Shown: positions 1-7,387 of the stretch, piece by piece
Numbering within the stretch: position 1 is the stretch's first letter
How the letters are laid out: every line of letters begins with the position of its first letter
Origin: a virus
Length of the DNA stretch: 49,725 nt
Virus record (IMG/VR): IMGVR_UViG_3300010042_000010
Location: 1-49,725 of that record
Strand: one strand, 5' to 3'
Notes under the pieces: generated by a model
What the model was told of the DNA's origin: nothing
Seen by the model: only the letters and a program-made list of their open reading frames with translations
Database searches by the model: none
Program-made: the position numbers and the translations under genes

Positions 1-901
1 CACCCCCGAGCAAACGTTTGACCGCATCCACGGCCATGCCTTGCACCGTCTCGCGGATAAAGTCGACCTGCGCTGGAGTGAAACCGCCGAACTGTGGCTG
101 CGCGCGATCCGAGAACAGTGCCGCGTCGGTGTTCGGGAGGGCTACGAATTTGCAGGTTAGCAGCAGCTCGCGGGCCCGGGCGAGGTGGGGCGAGTCATGG
201 CGTAGGCCGCTACGTTCGAGAGTGGCTATAAGACCGGTCGTAACCTCGGCGAATTCGGCCACGCGCTGCGCGGCGGTCGCGGCTTCGTTCTCCGCGTCGT
301 TGGCATCCGCTGCGGCCACGTCGGCGCGCAAGGTCTCCTGCTCGAGCTGCCGGCGTAACTCGTCGCGCTCCTGGGTCAGTTTGTCCCACGCTGCCGGGCC
401 TCGCGAGCTGTCCTGAGGCAATGGCGGGGGTGGCGGAGGCGTAGCGATACCGGAGCTGTGCAGATAGTTGGCCACCTCTTTACGTAAGCCGACCGCCGGG
501 GCGACGTCGTGCCACATGTCGAGGTACGCAACGACCTCGCCAAGCAAATTAAGCGCGCCGTTGTGCGTAGGCACTCGGGCCGGCGCTGGCGCAGGCGGCG
601 GGCACGGCGGGGGAGGCGTTACTACGAGGGTTGCGGCTGGTGCGTAGCCGGGAAGCTGGGGTGGTAAAGCTGGGGGCTGCGTGGGCTGTTCCCAAGTGCC
701 GGTCGAAAAGTCCAAAGCCGGATAAAGGCTTTCCACTTTGGCGCAAAGCGTACAAAAACGGGACACACCATTCTCGAAAACTTGAAACTCACCTGTGACA
801 GGCCCACCGAAAAATTGAATGTCGCCGAAGCTACCTAAACTGAAGTGTCGGCCCAAATAAATCGGCTCGCCGTTAAGCTTTGCGGAAAATACTTTGTTCA
901 T
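1..901 (-). CDS. Proline-rich protein with coiled coil, partial at left edge
   Basis: This frame is open from ATG at 901 to base 1 and runs off the window; about 300 residues are visible. The start is set by AGGAG at 911-915, nine bases upstream. The N-terminus (MNKVFSAKLNGEPIYLG) is followed by a CTLC pair near residue 50, a proline-rich linker with PPPPCPPP, a second PPPPPP tract near 155, and a charged Gln/Glu/Ala-rich stretch at about 170-215 that looks like a coiled coil. I do not recognise the family. It is the first gene after the promoter at 932-960 and follows the DNA polymerase, so a replication or early accessory role is likely but not shown. If the window is circular the frame continues about 45 codons to a TAG, overlapping the HD gene. 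Confidence 0.75.
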   Translation of the reverse strand, partial: MNKVFSAKLNGEPIYLGRHFSLGSFGDIQFFGGPVTGEFQVFENGVSRFCTLCAKVESLYPALDFSTGTWEQPTQPPALPPQLPGYAPAATLVVTPPPPCPPPAPAPARVPTHNGALNLLGEVVAYLDMWHDVAPAVGLRKEVANYLHSSGIATPPPPPPLPQDSSRGPAAWDKLTQERDELRRQLEQETLRADVAAADANDAENEAATAAQRVAEFAEVTTGLIATLERSGLRHDSPHLARARELLLTCKFVALPNTDAALFSDRAQPQFGGFTPAQVDFIRETVQGMAVDAVKRLLGG

Positions 902-931
902 CGGATGTTGCTCCTATGCGTTAGAGACCCA

Positions 932-960
932 AGATTAATGCGCTATGACCGAACCGTCAA
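932..960 (-). promoter_or_regulatory. Conserved phage promoter
   Basis: Read on the minus strand, a -35 TTGACG (960-955) and -10 TAATCT (937-932) are separated by 17 bp. The spacer contains CGGTCATAGCGCAT, shared with other promoters in this window. It overlaps the stop codon of the polymerase gene and lies about 30 bp before the ATG at 901. Confidence 0.8.
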
Positions 961-3665
961 GCGTCCTTACGATAGCGTTTCGCGCGCCAGCCGCCCGCTG
1001 CACGGATTGGCCAGCCTTTGGCCCAAGCCGGCAACGTCTGCATGATCGCCTCGAACTGCTCGATTGTGCCGACGCCCTCCGGAACCTCCGACACCAGCTC
1101 GTCGTGTACACGCAACACCACCGGGTAGCCGGCCTTTTCGAGGTTGACCACGGCGTAGGCCATAATGTCGCGGGCCACGGCCTGCACGACGTTTTCAAAC
1201 AACCGCCCGCCGAAGGTTTTCATACGGACCCAACCAAGCGGCCCCATCTTTGGGTTGTTGTTCCACGTCATAAACGTTATCTCGAGCTGCGACGGCCAGT
1301 CGGGCTTGCGCTTGTGTGAACGCAGGCGGGGGCTGTGGTAGCTGAGCCGGCGCCCGCTGGGGAGAATCGCGTAGAGTACGTCCGACACCACCTCGTAGCT
1401 GATCAGCCGGTAGGTGTACCGCTTGCCCGGGTTTTGAATCGCCGCGATGGCCGCGCCTTCCAAACCGAACAGCTCGTAGCTCGAAGGCTTCCACGGCTTG
1501 CCACGGGTCTGGCCGCCCCATGCTTCAACGATCAGCGGCGAGGCGTCGCGCCATTGCATGATCAGCTCTTTTACTTGGTCGTCGGTCCATGTGTCCGAGT
1601 CGTCAAACTGACGCCAGGCTGGCAGGTAGCCGCCGAAACCTAGACCCAACTCGGCGGGCTTGCCGATCTTTTGCCGGTCCGGGTGTTTCTTGTAGCCGTT
1701 GGCCCTGTACCAGTCCATCGAATGGCCGGTAATGCGAGACGCGGACGCCAAGTAAATGTCGTCTTTACGCTCAAATGCGTCCAAGCGCCATTGCTCGCCG
1801 GCCAGGACTGCGGTTACGACCGCTTCGATAGACGAGTAGTCCGAGCAAATCAGGTCTTTACCCGGGGCGGAAATGAACATTCCCCGGATCACCCCGGAAA
1901 TGGTCAGCATCGCATCGCCAAAGTAATACTCGAGCACGTCGACCGACTGCGTAGCGATCACCGCCAGGGCCGCCGGCACGGCTTCCCAGCACCAACCCTT
2001 CGCCTCTACTTCGGGGTCGGGCGACGTCTCGGTACTGAACGCAGCAGAAGCATTGCACCAAGGGCAGCTGGCACGGTCAAAGGCATAAGGCTGGCGGCAA
2101 GGCATTGCATCGCACCAACGGATTTTGGGGCCAGCCTTCGGCAAATTACCCGGCTGGATATCCGCGTGGGTGTCGCGGCCGGTCCTCGCTCCGTGGTACA
2201 CGAACAGGTCGCAGGCGCGGCCGTCGCGGTTCGAGTGGTACAGCATGGCGAACACTTTTTTAACGCTCGCTGAACCGGTCAGCGCGCGCAGCTCGAGCAC
2301 GCGGCGGACGTCGGCGCCGAGGTCGGTCCGCTTCAATTCGTCTTCAATGCTGTCCGCGTCCATCTTGTCGAGATTTACGCCACGCTCGGACAACCACACC
2401 TTGAGCTTTTGCAGTTGGCTCGGTCGCAGGCCGCACAGCGCGACGGACTCCTGGCCGTAGACGTCCAGCACCTGATTCACAATCGCGATGCAGTTGCGCA
2501 CCGATTCAAGGTCGATGCCGACGCCTCGAAAATTAATCTCCTGATCGGCTAACCAGTAGTCCAGCTCCTGCGGAATAAGGTCCGGAATTAACCGGCTTGC
2601 GTCGCCTTCCGACTCAATGTCGGTATCGCAGTACGCCTCGAGCTTCGCTCCATCCTCCGGGGCGTCCTCGGGTCGCACGCGTAGTGCCGGCGCCTTCTTG
2701 CTGGGCTTCTGCGGCTTACTGAACAAATCGAGCAGCCGTTTGCCCTCGGCGTCTTTTTGCGTTGAGGTGTTGAGCACCTTGCCGAGGTTGGCCAGCGCGC
2801 CGGGCATACTGAACGCGCGGGCCTTGGCCATTGAACAGCGCAGCTGCTTCGGGTTGAGCGGGGGAAAGCCGTACTTGACCTGACAAACAAACGTCCAGAT
2901 AACGCGTTCAAACATGGCGTTGTGGGTTTCGATCAGGCCGCCCGCCGCCAGGTGGTCGAACAAGTCTTGCGGCAGGCCCTGGCCAGGCTTCCAGCGCCGT
3001 TTGCCTTTGCCGTCTTTCAGGTCGTACGACATGGTCAGCACTTCGGTGCTGGGGTGCTCGGCATACACGCGGGCGCCTACCGCGAACAGGCCTTTTTCTG
3101 TGGCGTTGGGCAGGCCGCGAAACGCTCCGAAGGGGTATTTTTCACACGGCGCGACGTACACATAGCCGGACTCGCTGTAGGTCTCAAAGTCCATATCGGC
3201 GAGGACGGTACTAAAGCGACCGCCGGCAGGAACCCGCGTACCGGCGTACAGGAGGCGCGCGGTTGGCTGCTTCTTACCCGGGCGCGGATCGGCTACGCCA
3301 TAAGCTAGCGCCATCGCCTCGTGTTCGGGCACGCCGGTAACGTCGTGTACGTGGCCGTCGGTCTCGAAGGTGCGCCCCCAAAAGTAGCAGGAGGACTCCG
3401 GGCGGTAATGCAGCACCCACGGCTCGGCGGCCTCGGGGTCGTTGGGGTTGACCTCGCCGGCCAGGTAGGCGGCGGCGACGTGGTCGGGGTAGGCCGTGAC
3501 GTTGTACACACGGTCCTCGGCGCGCGGCTCGAAGCCAGACGCCCAAAAATAAGTGCCGCTATCGGCGAAAAACCAAAGCTCGTAAACACGCCCGCCAGGA
3601 TCGGCAACCATTTGCACGGTGGGCGCTTCGTATTTCATCGTTGGAGACCACGCAGGCACCGTCAT
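957..3665 (-). CDS. DNA polymerase, family A, with 3'-5' exonuclease
   Basis: This 902-residue replicative polymerase has exonuclease motifs DFET (159-162), THNAMFE (247-253) and a YCDTD stretch (345-349), then the palm motifs: A, SDYSSIEA (608-615); B, K669 with GFGG (676-679); C, VHDE (853-856). All three polymerase motifs and the exonuclease acidic residues are intact. Two oddities stand out: an N-terminal extension of about 150 residues built from two similar units, and a cysteine cluster (C518, C523, C534, C537) inside the polymerase domain that could bind zinc. The start overlaps the preceding 64-aa gene by 4 bases (ATGA). M10 is a possible later start. It would act as the phage replicase with the SSB and primase-helicase of this window. 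Confidence 0.95.
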   Translation of the reverse strand: MTVPAWSPTMKYEAPTVQMVADPGGRVYELWFFADSGTYFWASGFEPRAEDRVYNVTAYPDHVAAAYLAGEVNPNDPEAAEPWVLHYRPESSCYFWGRTFETDGHVHDVTGVPEHEAMALAYGVADPRPGKKQPTARLLYAGTRVPAGGRFSTVLADMDFETYSESGYVYVAPCEKYPFGAFRGLPNATEKGLFAVGARVYAEHPSTEVLTMSYDLKDGKGKRRWKPGQGLPQDLFDHLAAGGLIETHNAMFERVIWTFVCQVKYGFPPLNPKQLRCSMAKARAFSMPGALANLGKVLNTSTQKDAEGKRLLDLFSKPQKPSKKAPALRVRPEDAPEDGAKLEAYCDTDIESEGDASRLIPDLIPQELDYWLADQEINFRGVGIDLESVRNCIAIVNQVLDVYGQESVALCGLRPSQLQKLKVWLSERGVNLDKMDADSIEDELKRTDLGADVRRVLELRALTGSASVKKVFAMLYHSNRDGRACDLFVYHGARTGRDTHADIQPGNLPKAGPKIRWCDAMPCRQPYAFDRASCPWCNASAAFSTETSPDPEVEAKGWCWEAVPAALAVIATQSVDVLEYYFGDAMLTISGVIRGMFISAPGKDLICSDYSSIEAVVTAVLAGEQWRLDAFERKDDIYLASASRITGHSMDWYRANGYKKHPDRQKIGKPAELGLGFGGYLPAWRQFDDSDTWTDDQVKELIMQWRDASPLIVEAWGGQTRGKPWKPSSYELFGLEGAAIAAIQNPGKRYTYRLISYEVVSDVLYAILPSGRRLSYHSPRLRSHKRKPDWPSQLEITFMTWNNNPKMGPLGWVRMKTFGGRLFENVVQAVARDIMAYAVVNLEKAGYPVVLRVHDELVSEVPEGVGTIEQFEAIMQTLPAWAKGWPIRAAGGWRAKRYRKDA

Positions 3666-3856
3666 AGCGACAGCTCAGCGAGGCGCTGGGTAAACGCTTC
3701 GGCGCTGGCCGCGTCCGTGAAAATAATCTCATCGCCGAGAAACAGCGCCCCAGTTTGGTCAGCGATCCGGTACAGCTCGCGGATATACGCCGCCGCCTTG
3801 ATCAGCTGGGCCGTGTGGATGCGGTCGGTCGGTTGGTAGGTGCGGGGGGTGGCCAT
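3662..3856 (-). CDS. Small hypothetical protein (64 aa)
   Basis: The ATG at 3856 is preceded by GTGAGG with a suitable gap, so it is preferred to the GTG at 3868. The protein has the N-terminus MATPRTYQPTDR, is helical and charged, and is rich in Ala and Glu, with no cysteine cluster, signal peptide or membrane segment. I do not recognise the family. It lies between the SSB terminator (3876-3897) and the polymerase, whose ATG overlaps its stop by 4 bases, so the two are probably translationally coupled. Transcription must come from read-through of the terminator or from an unrecognised promoter. Confidence 0.75.
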   Translation of the reverse strand: MATPRTYQPTDRIHTAQLIKAAAYIRELYRIADQTGALFLGDEIIFTDAASAEAFTQRLAELSL

Positions 3857-3875
3857 TGCGAACCTCACAGAGACG

Positions 3876-3897
3876 AAAAGCCCGGCCGGAGCCGGGC
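3876..3897 (-). terminator. Intrinsic terminator after the SSB gene
   Basis: On the minus strand a perfect 7-bp stem GCCCGGC/GCCGGGC with a 4-base loop is followed by TTTT. It lies 17 bp after the SSB stop codon and would reduce transcription into the polymerase gene. Confidence 0.8.
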
Positions 3898-3913
3898 GAT
3901 TTATACGCTTACT

Positions 3914-4876
3914 TTACTGCCAAGCGGCCAAGCCGTGCGCTACGAGCACTTCGTCGGTCCAACCGGCTTTACGCAGCGAGTCGACGGTATGGCCGGCGTA
4001 TTGCCCGGTCGCCAGCGCTGGCGTGCCTACGAGTTGAGGCACAGCCGCTGCCGGGGCAGGAGATGGCGGTGGCGGCGGTGGTGGGGGAACAGCGCCGGCC
4101 GCTGGCGGAATGTAACCTGTATGCGGTGCAACAGCTGCCGGTGGCGGCGGAGGCACAGCCGCGCCAGGCGCAGGCGGAGGTGGCGGAACAGCCGCGCCCG
4201 GAGCTGGTGGTGGCGGGGGAACTGCACCGGCCGCAGCAGGTGGCGGCGGAGGCGTGCCAGGCATACCGCCCACAGGCACCTCGGAAGCGCCGGCCGCCGT
4301 GGTTTGGCCGAAGCCGACACCGGACGCGTCCACGGTCTTGGTCAGGACGATTTCCGGGCCGTAACCGTTCTTGGCAATCATTTCATAATTGAGATACATG
4401 CCGGGCGATTCGGTCGACTTGTTAAACGCTGTCGAACCCTTCACTTGGATGTAATCACCTGGGCGGATAGCGTTCGGGTCGGTCAGTTGCGCCGAGCCAT
4501 CCTTGTTGAACAGCTTCGGCTGGTAGCTGCCGGAGAACCAAATAACCCAGTGGCCTTTATAGCCTTCTTGGTCGCATGGCTTATTGCCCTTCTTGTTCGG
4601 CACGGCGCTGTCGCCGTCTTTGATTTTCCACGCGAACGTCGGAGCTTGGGCAACCGGGCCGGCAGCGCCGTGGCCTTCGGCCCAAATCTTGGCGCCCCAT
4701 TCGGTTTGAGACCAGTGCTGTTCACCTTGCTTGGCGATGGCACAGGCGAACGACCACTGCGTACGCGGGTCGCCGCTGGAGAACGTCAGCGGTACGCCCT
4801 TGCTGTCTTTGGACTCGCCTTCGTACAACGAACCGCCGACCATGCGGCCGGGCGGAAACAGAATTTCTACACTCAT
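3914..4876 (-). CDS. Single-stranded DNA-binding protein, DUF2815-like
   Basis: The 320-aa protein has an N-terminal OB-type domain of about 190 residues, with segments typical of phage DUF2815 SSBs (IRPGDYIQVKGS, SPGMYLNYEMIA). A long Pro-Ala linker with five or more PPPPP tracts follows. It ends in a short conserved tail containing GHTVDSL and GWTDE, often seen at the C-terminus of phage DNA-binding proteins. It would coat single-stranded DNA during replication and recombination. The ATG overlaps the stop of the DUF2800 gene (ATGA). A consensus-like promoter at 4945-4973 lies inside that upstream gene and a terminator follows at 3876-3897, so SSB can be made as a separate abundant transcript. 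Confidence 0.88.
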   Translation of the reverse strand: MSVEILFPPGRMVGGSLYEGESKDSKGVPLTFSSGDPRTQWSFACAIAKQGEQHWSQTEWGAKIWAEGHGAAGPVAQAPTFAWKIKDGDSAVPNKKGNKPCDQEGYKGHWVIWFSGSYQPKLFNKDGSAQLTDPNAIRPGDYIQVKGSTAFNKSTESPGMYLNYEMIAKNGYGPEIVLTKTVDASGVGFGQTTAAGASEVPVGGMPGTPPPPPAAAGAVPPPPPAPGAAVPPPPPAPGAAVPPPPPAAVAPHTGYIPPAAGAVPPPPPPPPSPAPAAAVPQLVGTPALATGQYAGHTVDSLRKAGWTDEVLVAHGLAAWQ

Positions 4877-6027
4877 GGGGTAAACACCTTTTTGGCGTGG
4901 TTGGTATCAACGGGAACCAGTTTCATGGCCCCCGGTACGTGCTCATAATAACTCGCTATGACGGCAGGGTCAATGCGGAGTTTCTTCAATTTCTCTTCCG
5001 CTTGCGGCGGGGTCAAAGGCTTCTGTTCGGCCATCAAATCGACACCGCCCAGCAATGCCCCGAGCGAACGGAACTCTTGCGGTTTAACGTCTGGCTTCCA
5101 CTTACGGCGGCCAGCACCTGCGCGCATACCATAGAACGGCACGCTTTGGCCGCGCTGTTCGTAGTACGTCGCCTGCTCGGCTAAACCGCTGCGGCGGGCC
5201 TCGAGTAGCGCCAGCTTTTGGTCAAGCCAACGCAGTTCCAAACCAACCGCCTGCGGAGGCAAGTCAACAGGCAACGACTGCTGCGCTTGGTCCATCGCCG
5301 TGGCTGCCTCCTGGGCGAGCACCGTACAAGCGCGGCGGCCCGGACAGAACTCGCATTCGGGGCCGGTGTGATAGTGTTTCTCCGCGTCCGGACCGAGGGC
5401 CAGGGTGGTACGTTCGGTGATGGTGGCCCACAGCGGCCGCAGACGAGCAACCGTTGTTTGCCAGGTACGTATCGGCCCTTCGAAGTGAAAGGCACGAGGC
5501 TGGCAAATGTGGATAAAGATTTTTACCCGCGCCAAATCCTCTTCGCTCAAATTCAGCCGCTCGAGGGCGCCCCGTGCGTATGCCACGACCTGCCAGCATT
5601 CGTACGGGTCGACCTTTAAGTGGCCGGTTTTGAGGTCGAACAGGTGCAGCTCGAACACACGCGGCAACCACACGTCACTGTCGGGCGTGCCGAACATTTC
5701 CGGGTGCAGCATGGTCAGCGACATGCGCCGTTCAACGTTGAGCAGACCCCATGCCGATTGTGGGTCAACGATGGACGCAACGTGGTTTACGTAGACCTGA
5801 GCCATGTCAATAAGCTCGTCGTCTAACAAAATCCCATTCGGCGCCATGTCTCCCGGTTTCGGTTCGTGGGTCTTTAACAGGCTGTACATTGCCCAGTGGC
5901 TCGCCTCGCCTTCGGCCGCCGACGGGTCTTCGATCAGTGTCGGAAACTTGAGGCTAAGCGGCACGGAGGCCGGGCACTGTACGACCCGTGCCAACGTGGA
6001 CGGGCCTACCGGACTATGGGCACTCAT
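4873..6027 (-). CDS. DUF2800 family RecB/Cas4-like nuclease
   Basis: This 384-aa protein shows the PD-(D/E)XK pattern of DUF2800: GTPDSD (113-118), FDLKTG (D131 and K133), and QVVAY (146-150) in place of the usual QxxxY. One cysteine near the N-terminus (C18) and a cluster C225, C228, C234 match the 4-Cys iron-sulphur arrangement of Cas4/AddB-type nucleases. The likely role is a DNA exonuclease in phage recombination or replication, paired with the SSB encoded next. The ATG at 6027 overlaps the preceding stop by 4 bases and is preferred to TTG at 6033. Confidence 0.85.
   Translation of the reverse strand: MSAHSPVGPSTLARVVQCPASVPLSLKFPTLIEDPSAAEGEASHWAMYSLLKTHEPKPGDMAPNGILLDDELIDMAQVYVNHVASIVDPQSAWGLLNVERRMSLTMLHPEMFGTPDSDVWLPRVFELHLFDLKTGHLKVDPYECWQVVAYARGALERLNLSEEDLARVKIFIHICQPRAFHFEGPIRTWQTTVARLRPLWATITERTTLALGPDAEKHYHTGPECEFCPGRRACTVLAQEAATAMDQAQQSLPVDLPPQAVGLELRWLDQKLALLEARRSGLAEQATYYEQRGQSVPFYGMRAGAGRRKWKPDVKPQEFRSLGALLGGVDLMAEQKPLTPPQAEEKLKKLRIDPAVIASYYEHVPGAMKLVPVDTNHAKKVFTP
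4945..4973 (-). promoter_or_regulatory. Internal conserved promoter for SSB
   Basis: On the minus strand TTGACC (4973-4968), a 17-bp spacer and TATTAT (4950-4945). The spacer contains GTCATAGCG, the core of the recurrent promoter family, although the site lies within the DUF2800 coding sequence. It is about 70 bp before the SSB start codon. Confidence 0.65.
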
Positions 6028-6935
6028 GCACAAACCGCTTCGAGGTCGGCCAGAACTTTAGCGCGGCCTTCCGGTGTGATTTTGGTCACTTCCATCATGC
6101 CTTTAAGGTTCGACTCGGCGAGCACCATTACCAGCATGTCAGGCGTGAGCTTGCCCAGCTCTTGCAACTGCGTGATGCGGCGGAAAATGTCGCCAGGGGC
6201 CACAGTCGCGCCAGCTGCTGGAGGGGGCGGAGGTGGTGCCGGTTGCTCAGTCGCCGGAGCGGTCGCAGCTGGCGGTGGTGGCGGAGGGGTTACGGCAGCG
6301 CCGCCTTGTGCCACAGCGCCGGCCGAAGGGTTGGCGTTGCGCGCCGTGTCACCCGGGGCGTACTCGGTTGGCGCTGGCGGCGGAGTGCCGGCGCTCGCAT
6401 TGGCCGCCAACAAGGCGCGGTTTTCGGCCTCAATCGCCGGAACAATGGAACGGTCCAAATTCTTGCGGTACTTCCAAGTTAAATCTTTGTTCTTGGTCTT
6501 CGCTTCGCCATGAATGCGGGCGTCCCACGGCATACCGGCGCTATCTAGCTCGCCGCTCGCGGTTGAAGTGGGGGCGGGCGGCACGTTCGCGGGCGGCGTC
6601 GTATCGCTTGCAGGTGGCACAGTCGCAGCGCCAGGCGTGGAGTCCAAAGGGGCGGTAGCCGGGGCCGAACCCCCGAACGCCTGACGTGCTTTTGCCATCA
6701 AGTCGGCGTCTTCGGCATTCGCTGCCGGCGGCACAACGGTGGTCGTCAACGACACGTCGCCGACTTGTTCGGTACGCTGGACGGCGCCCGGCGGCAACGG
6801 CGCGGAAGCGGTCGCGGTGCGCTGCACCTGGCCATGTTGGTGCACGTCTTTGGCGATATCTGCCAACACCTGAGCAAGCATAAGCAGCTCGCGTGAGGTG
6901 TGGCTGTGGGGGTTGGTCACTTCGATTTTAATCAT
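6024..6935 (-). CDS. Proline/alanine-rich replication-module protein
   Basis: The 303-aa protein has a short helical N-terminus, long low-complexity Pro/Ala/Thr stretches with two PPPPPP tracts, and a central segment AGMPWDARIH followed by a lysine-rich stretch. That WDARIH segment recurs in uncharacterised phage proteins encoded beside SSB and RecB-like nucleases. The C-terminal 60 residues look like a helical domain. Its function is not known. Position at the head of the SSB/nuclease/polymerase operon suggests a replication or recombination accessory, possibly a scaffold binding SSB. The ATG overlaps the previous stop by 4 bases. Confidence 0.8.
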   Translation of the reverse strand: MIKIEVTNPHSHTSRELLMLAQVLADIAKDVHQHGQVQRTATASAPLPPGAVQRTEQVGDVSLTTTVVPPAANAEDADLMAKARQAFGGSAPATAPLDSTPGAATVPPASDTTPPANVPPAPTSTASGELDSAGMPWDARIHGEAKTKNKDLTWKYRKNLDRSIVPAIEAENRALLAANASAGTPPPAPTEYAPGDTARNANPSAGAVAQGGAAVTPPPPPPAATAPATEQPAPPPPPPAAGATVAPGDIFRRITQLQELGKLTPDMLVMVLAESNLKGMMEVTKITPEGRAKVLADLEAVCA

Positions 6936-7309
6936 TCTGGCGATACCTGGCTGATGTGAAAGGGGTTAAGCGAATTGACGTTCGCGCAACGGTGGTGGGT
7001 GGGGTTGTTGGTCCAACTGCGCGCGGCGTTCCAACGGTTGCGTACGCCTCGTTTTGCGCGGCGCATAACAGCGTCGATAAGCTCCGGCGACTGCGGATCG
7101 CGGTTGGTCGAATTCCAGCGGCTGGTGCGAACAGCCCGATACCAGAACGCCCGGGCTTTGCTCGGCGCACCGCGCCCTTTGCCGCCGGTAGAAGCGGTTT
7201 GCACTTGCGCTTGGCTTACTTTGGTCAAGGCCGCACCGAGCCCCGTAGAGGCGCTGAGACCCAACGCCATGGCCGCCAATACGGAACGGCCGATACCTGT
7301 TGAACGCAT
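6932..7309 (-). CDS. Hypothetical basic protein with hydrophobic N-terminus
   Basis: This 125-aa protein is the first gene of the minus-strand replication operon. Start ATG 7309 has AGGAG eight bases upstream. The N-terminal 30 residues (MRSTGIGRSVLAAMALGLSA) resemble a signal sequence or weak anchor; the rest is Arg/Asn/Trp-rich and basic, with an ELIDAVMRRAKRG stretch and no acidic catalytic motif. I do not recognise a family. The promoter at 7343-7371 lies about 35 bp upstream and the stop overlaps the next ATG. Confidence 0.7.
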   Translation of the reverse strand: MRSTGIGRSVLAAMALGLSASTGLGAALTKVSQAQVQTASTGGKGRGAPSKARAFWYRAVRTSRWNSTNRDPQSPELIDAVMRRAKRGVRNRWNAARSWTNNPTHHRCANVNSLNPFHISQVSPE

Positions 7310-7327
7310 TCGTTTAACTCCTGTTGG

Positions 7328-7357
7328 TTGACTTCGGAGCGAACACTAATCGACAAT
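7328..7357 (+). promoter_or_regulatory. Possible promoter for the SF2 helicase operon
   Basis: TTGACT (7328-7333), an 18-bp spacer and GACAAT (7352-7357) lie 30 bp before the ATG at 7388. The -10 is weak (4 of 6). It physically overlaps the opposing promoter at 7343-7371. Confidence 0.4.
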
Positions 7358-7371
7358 GACCGCAACGTCAA
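7343..7371 (-). promoter_or_regulatory. Conserved phage promoter, replication operon
   Basis: Minus-strand TTGACG (7371-7366), a 17-bp spacer containing CGGTCAT, and TAGTGT (7348-7343). It is a divergent member of the recurrent promoter family. The transcript would start about 30 bp before the ATG at 7309. Confidence 0.7.
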
Positions 7372-7387
7372 CTAGCGGTTAAATTCA

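Noticed and set aside
3655-3680. GTCATAGCGA match to the promoter core at the polymerase start
   Set aside because: There is no TTGAC at the required distance on either side, and the match is coding sequence.
3755-4948. 397-codon plus-strand frame opposite the SSB gene
   Set aside because: Its Arg/Trp-rich content is the reverse reading of the polyproline codons of SSB, so it is not a gene.
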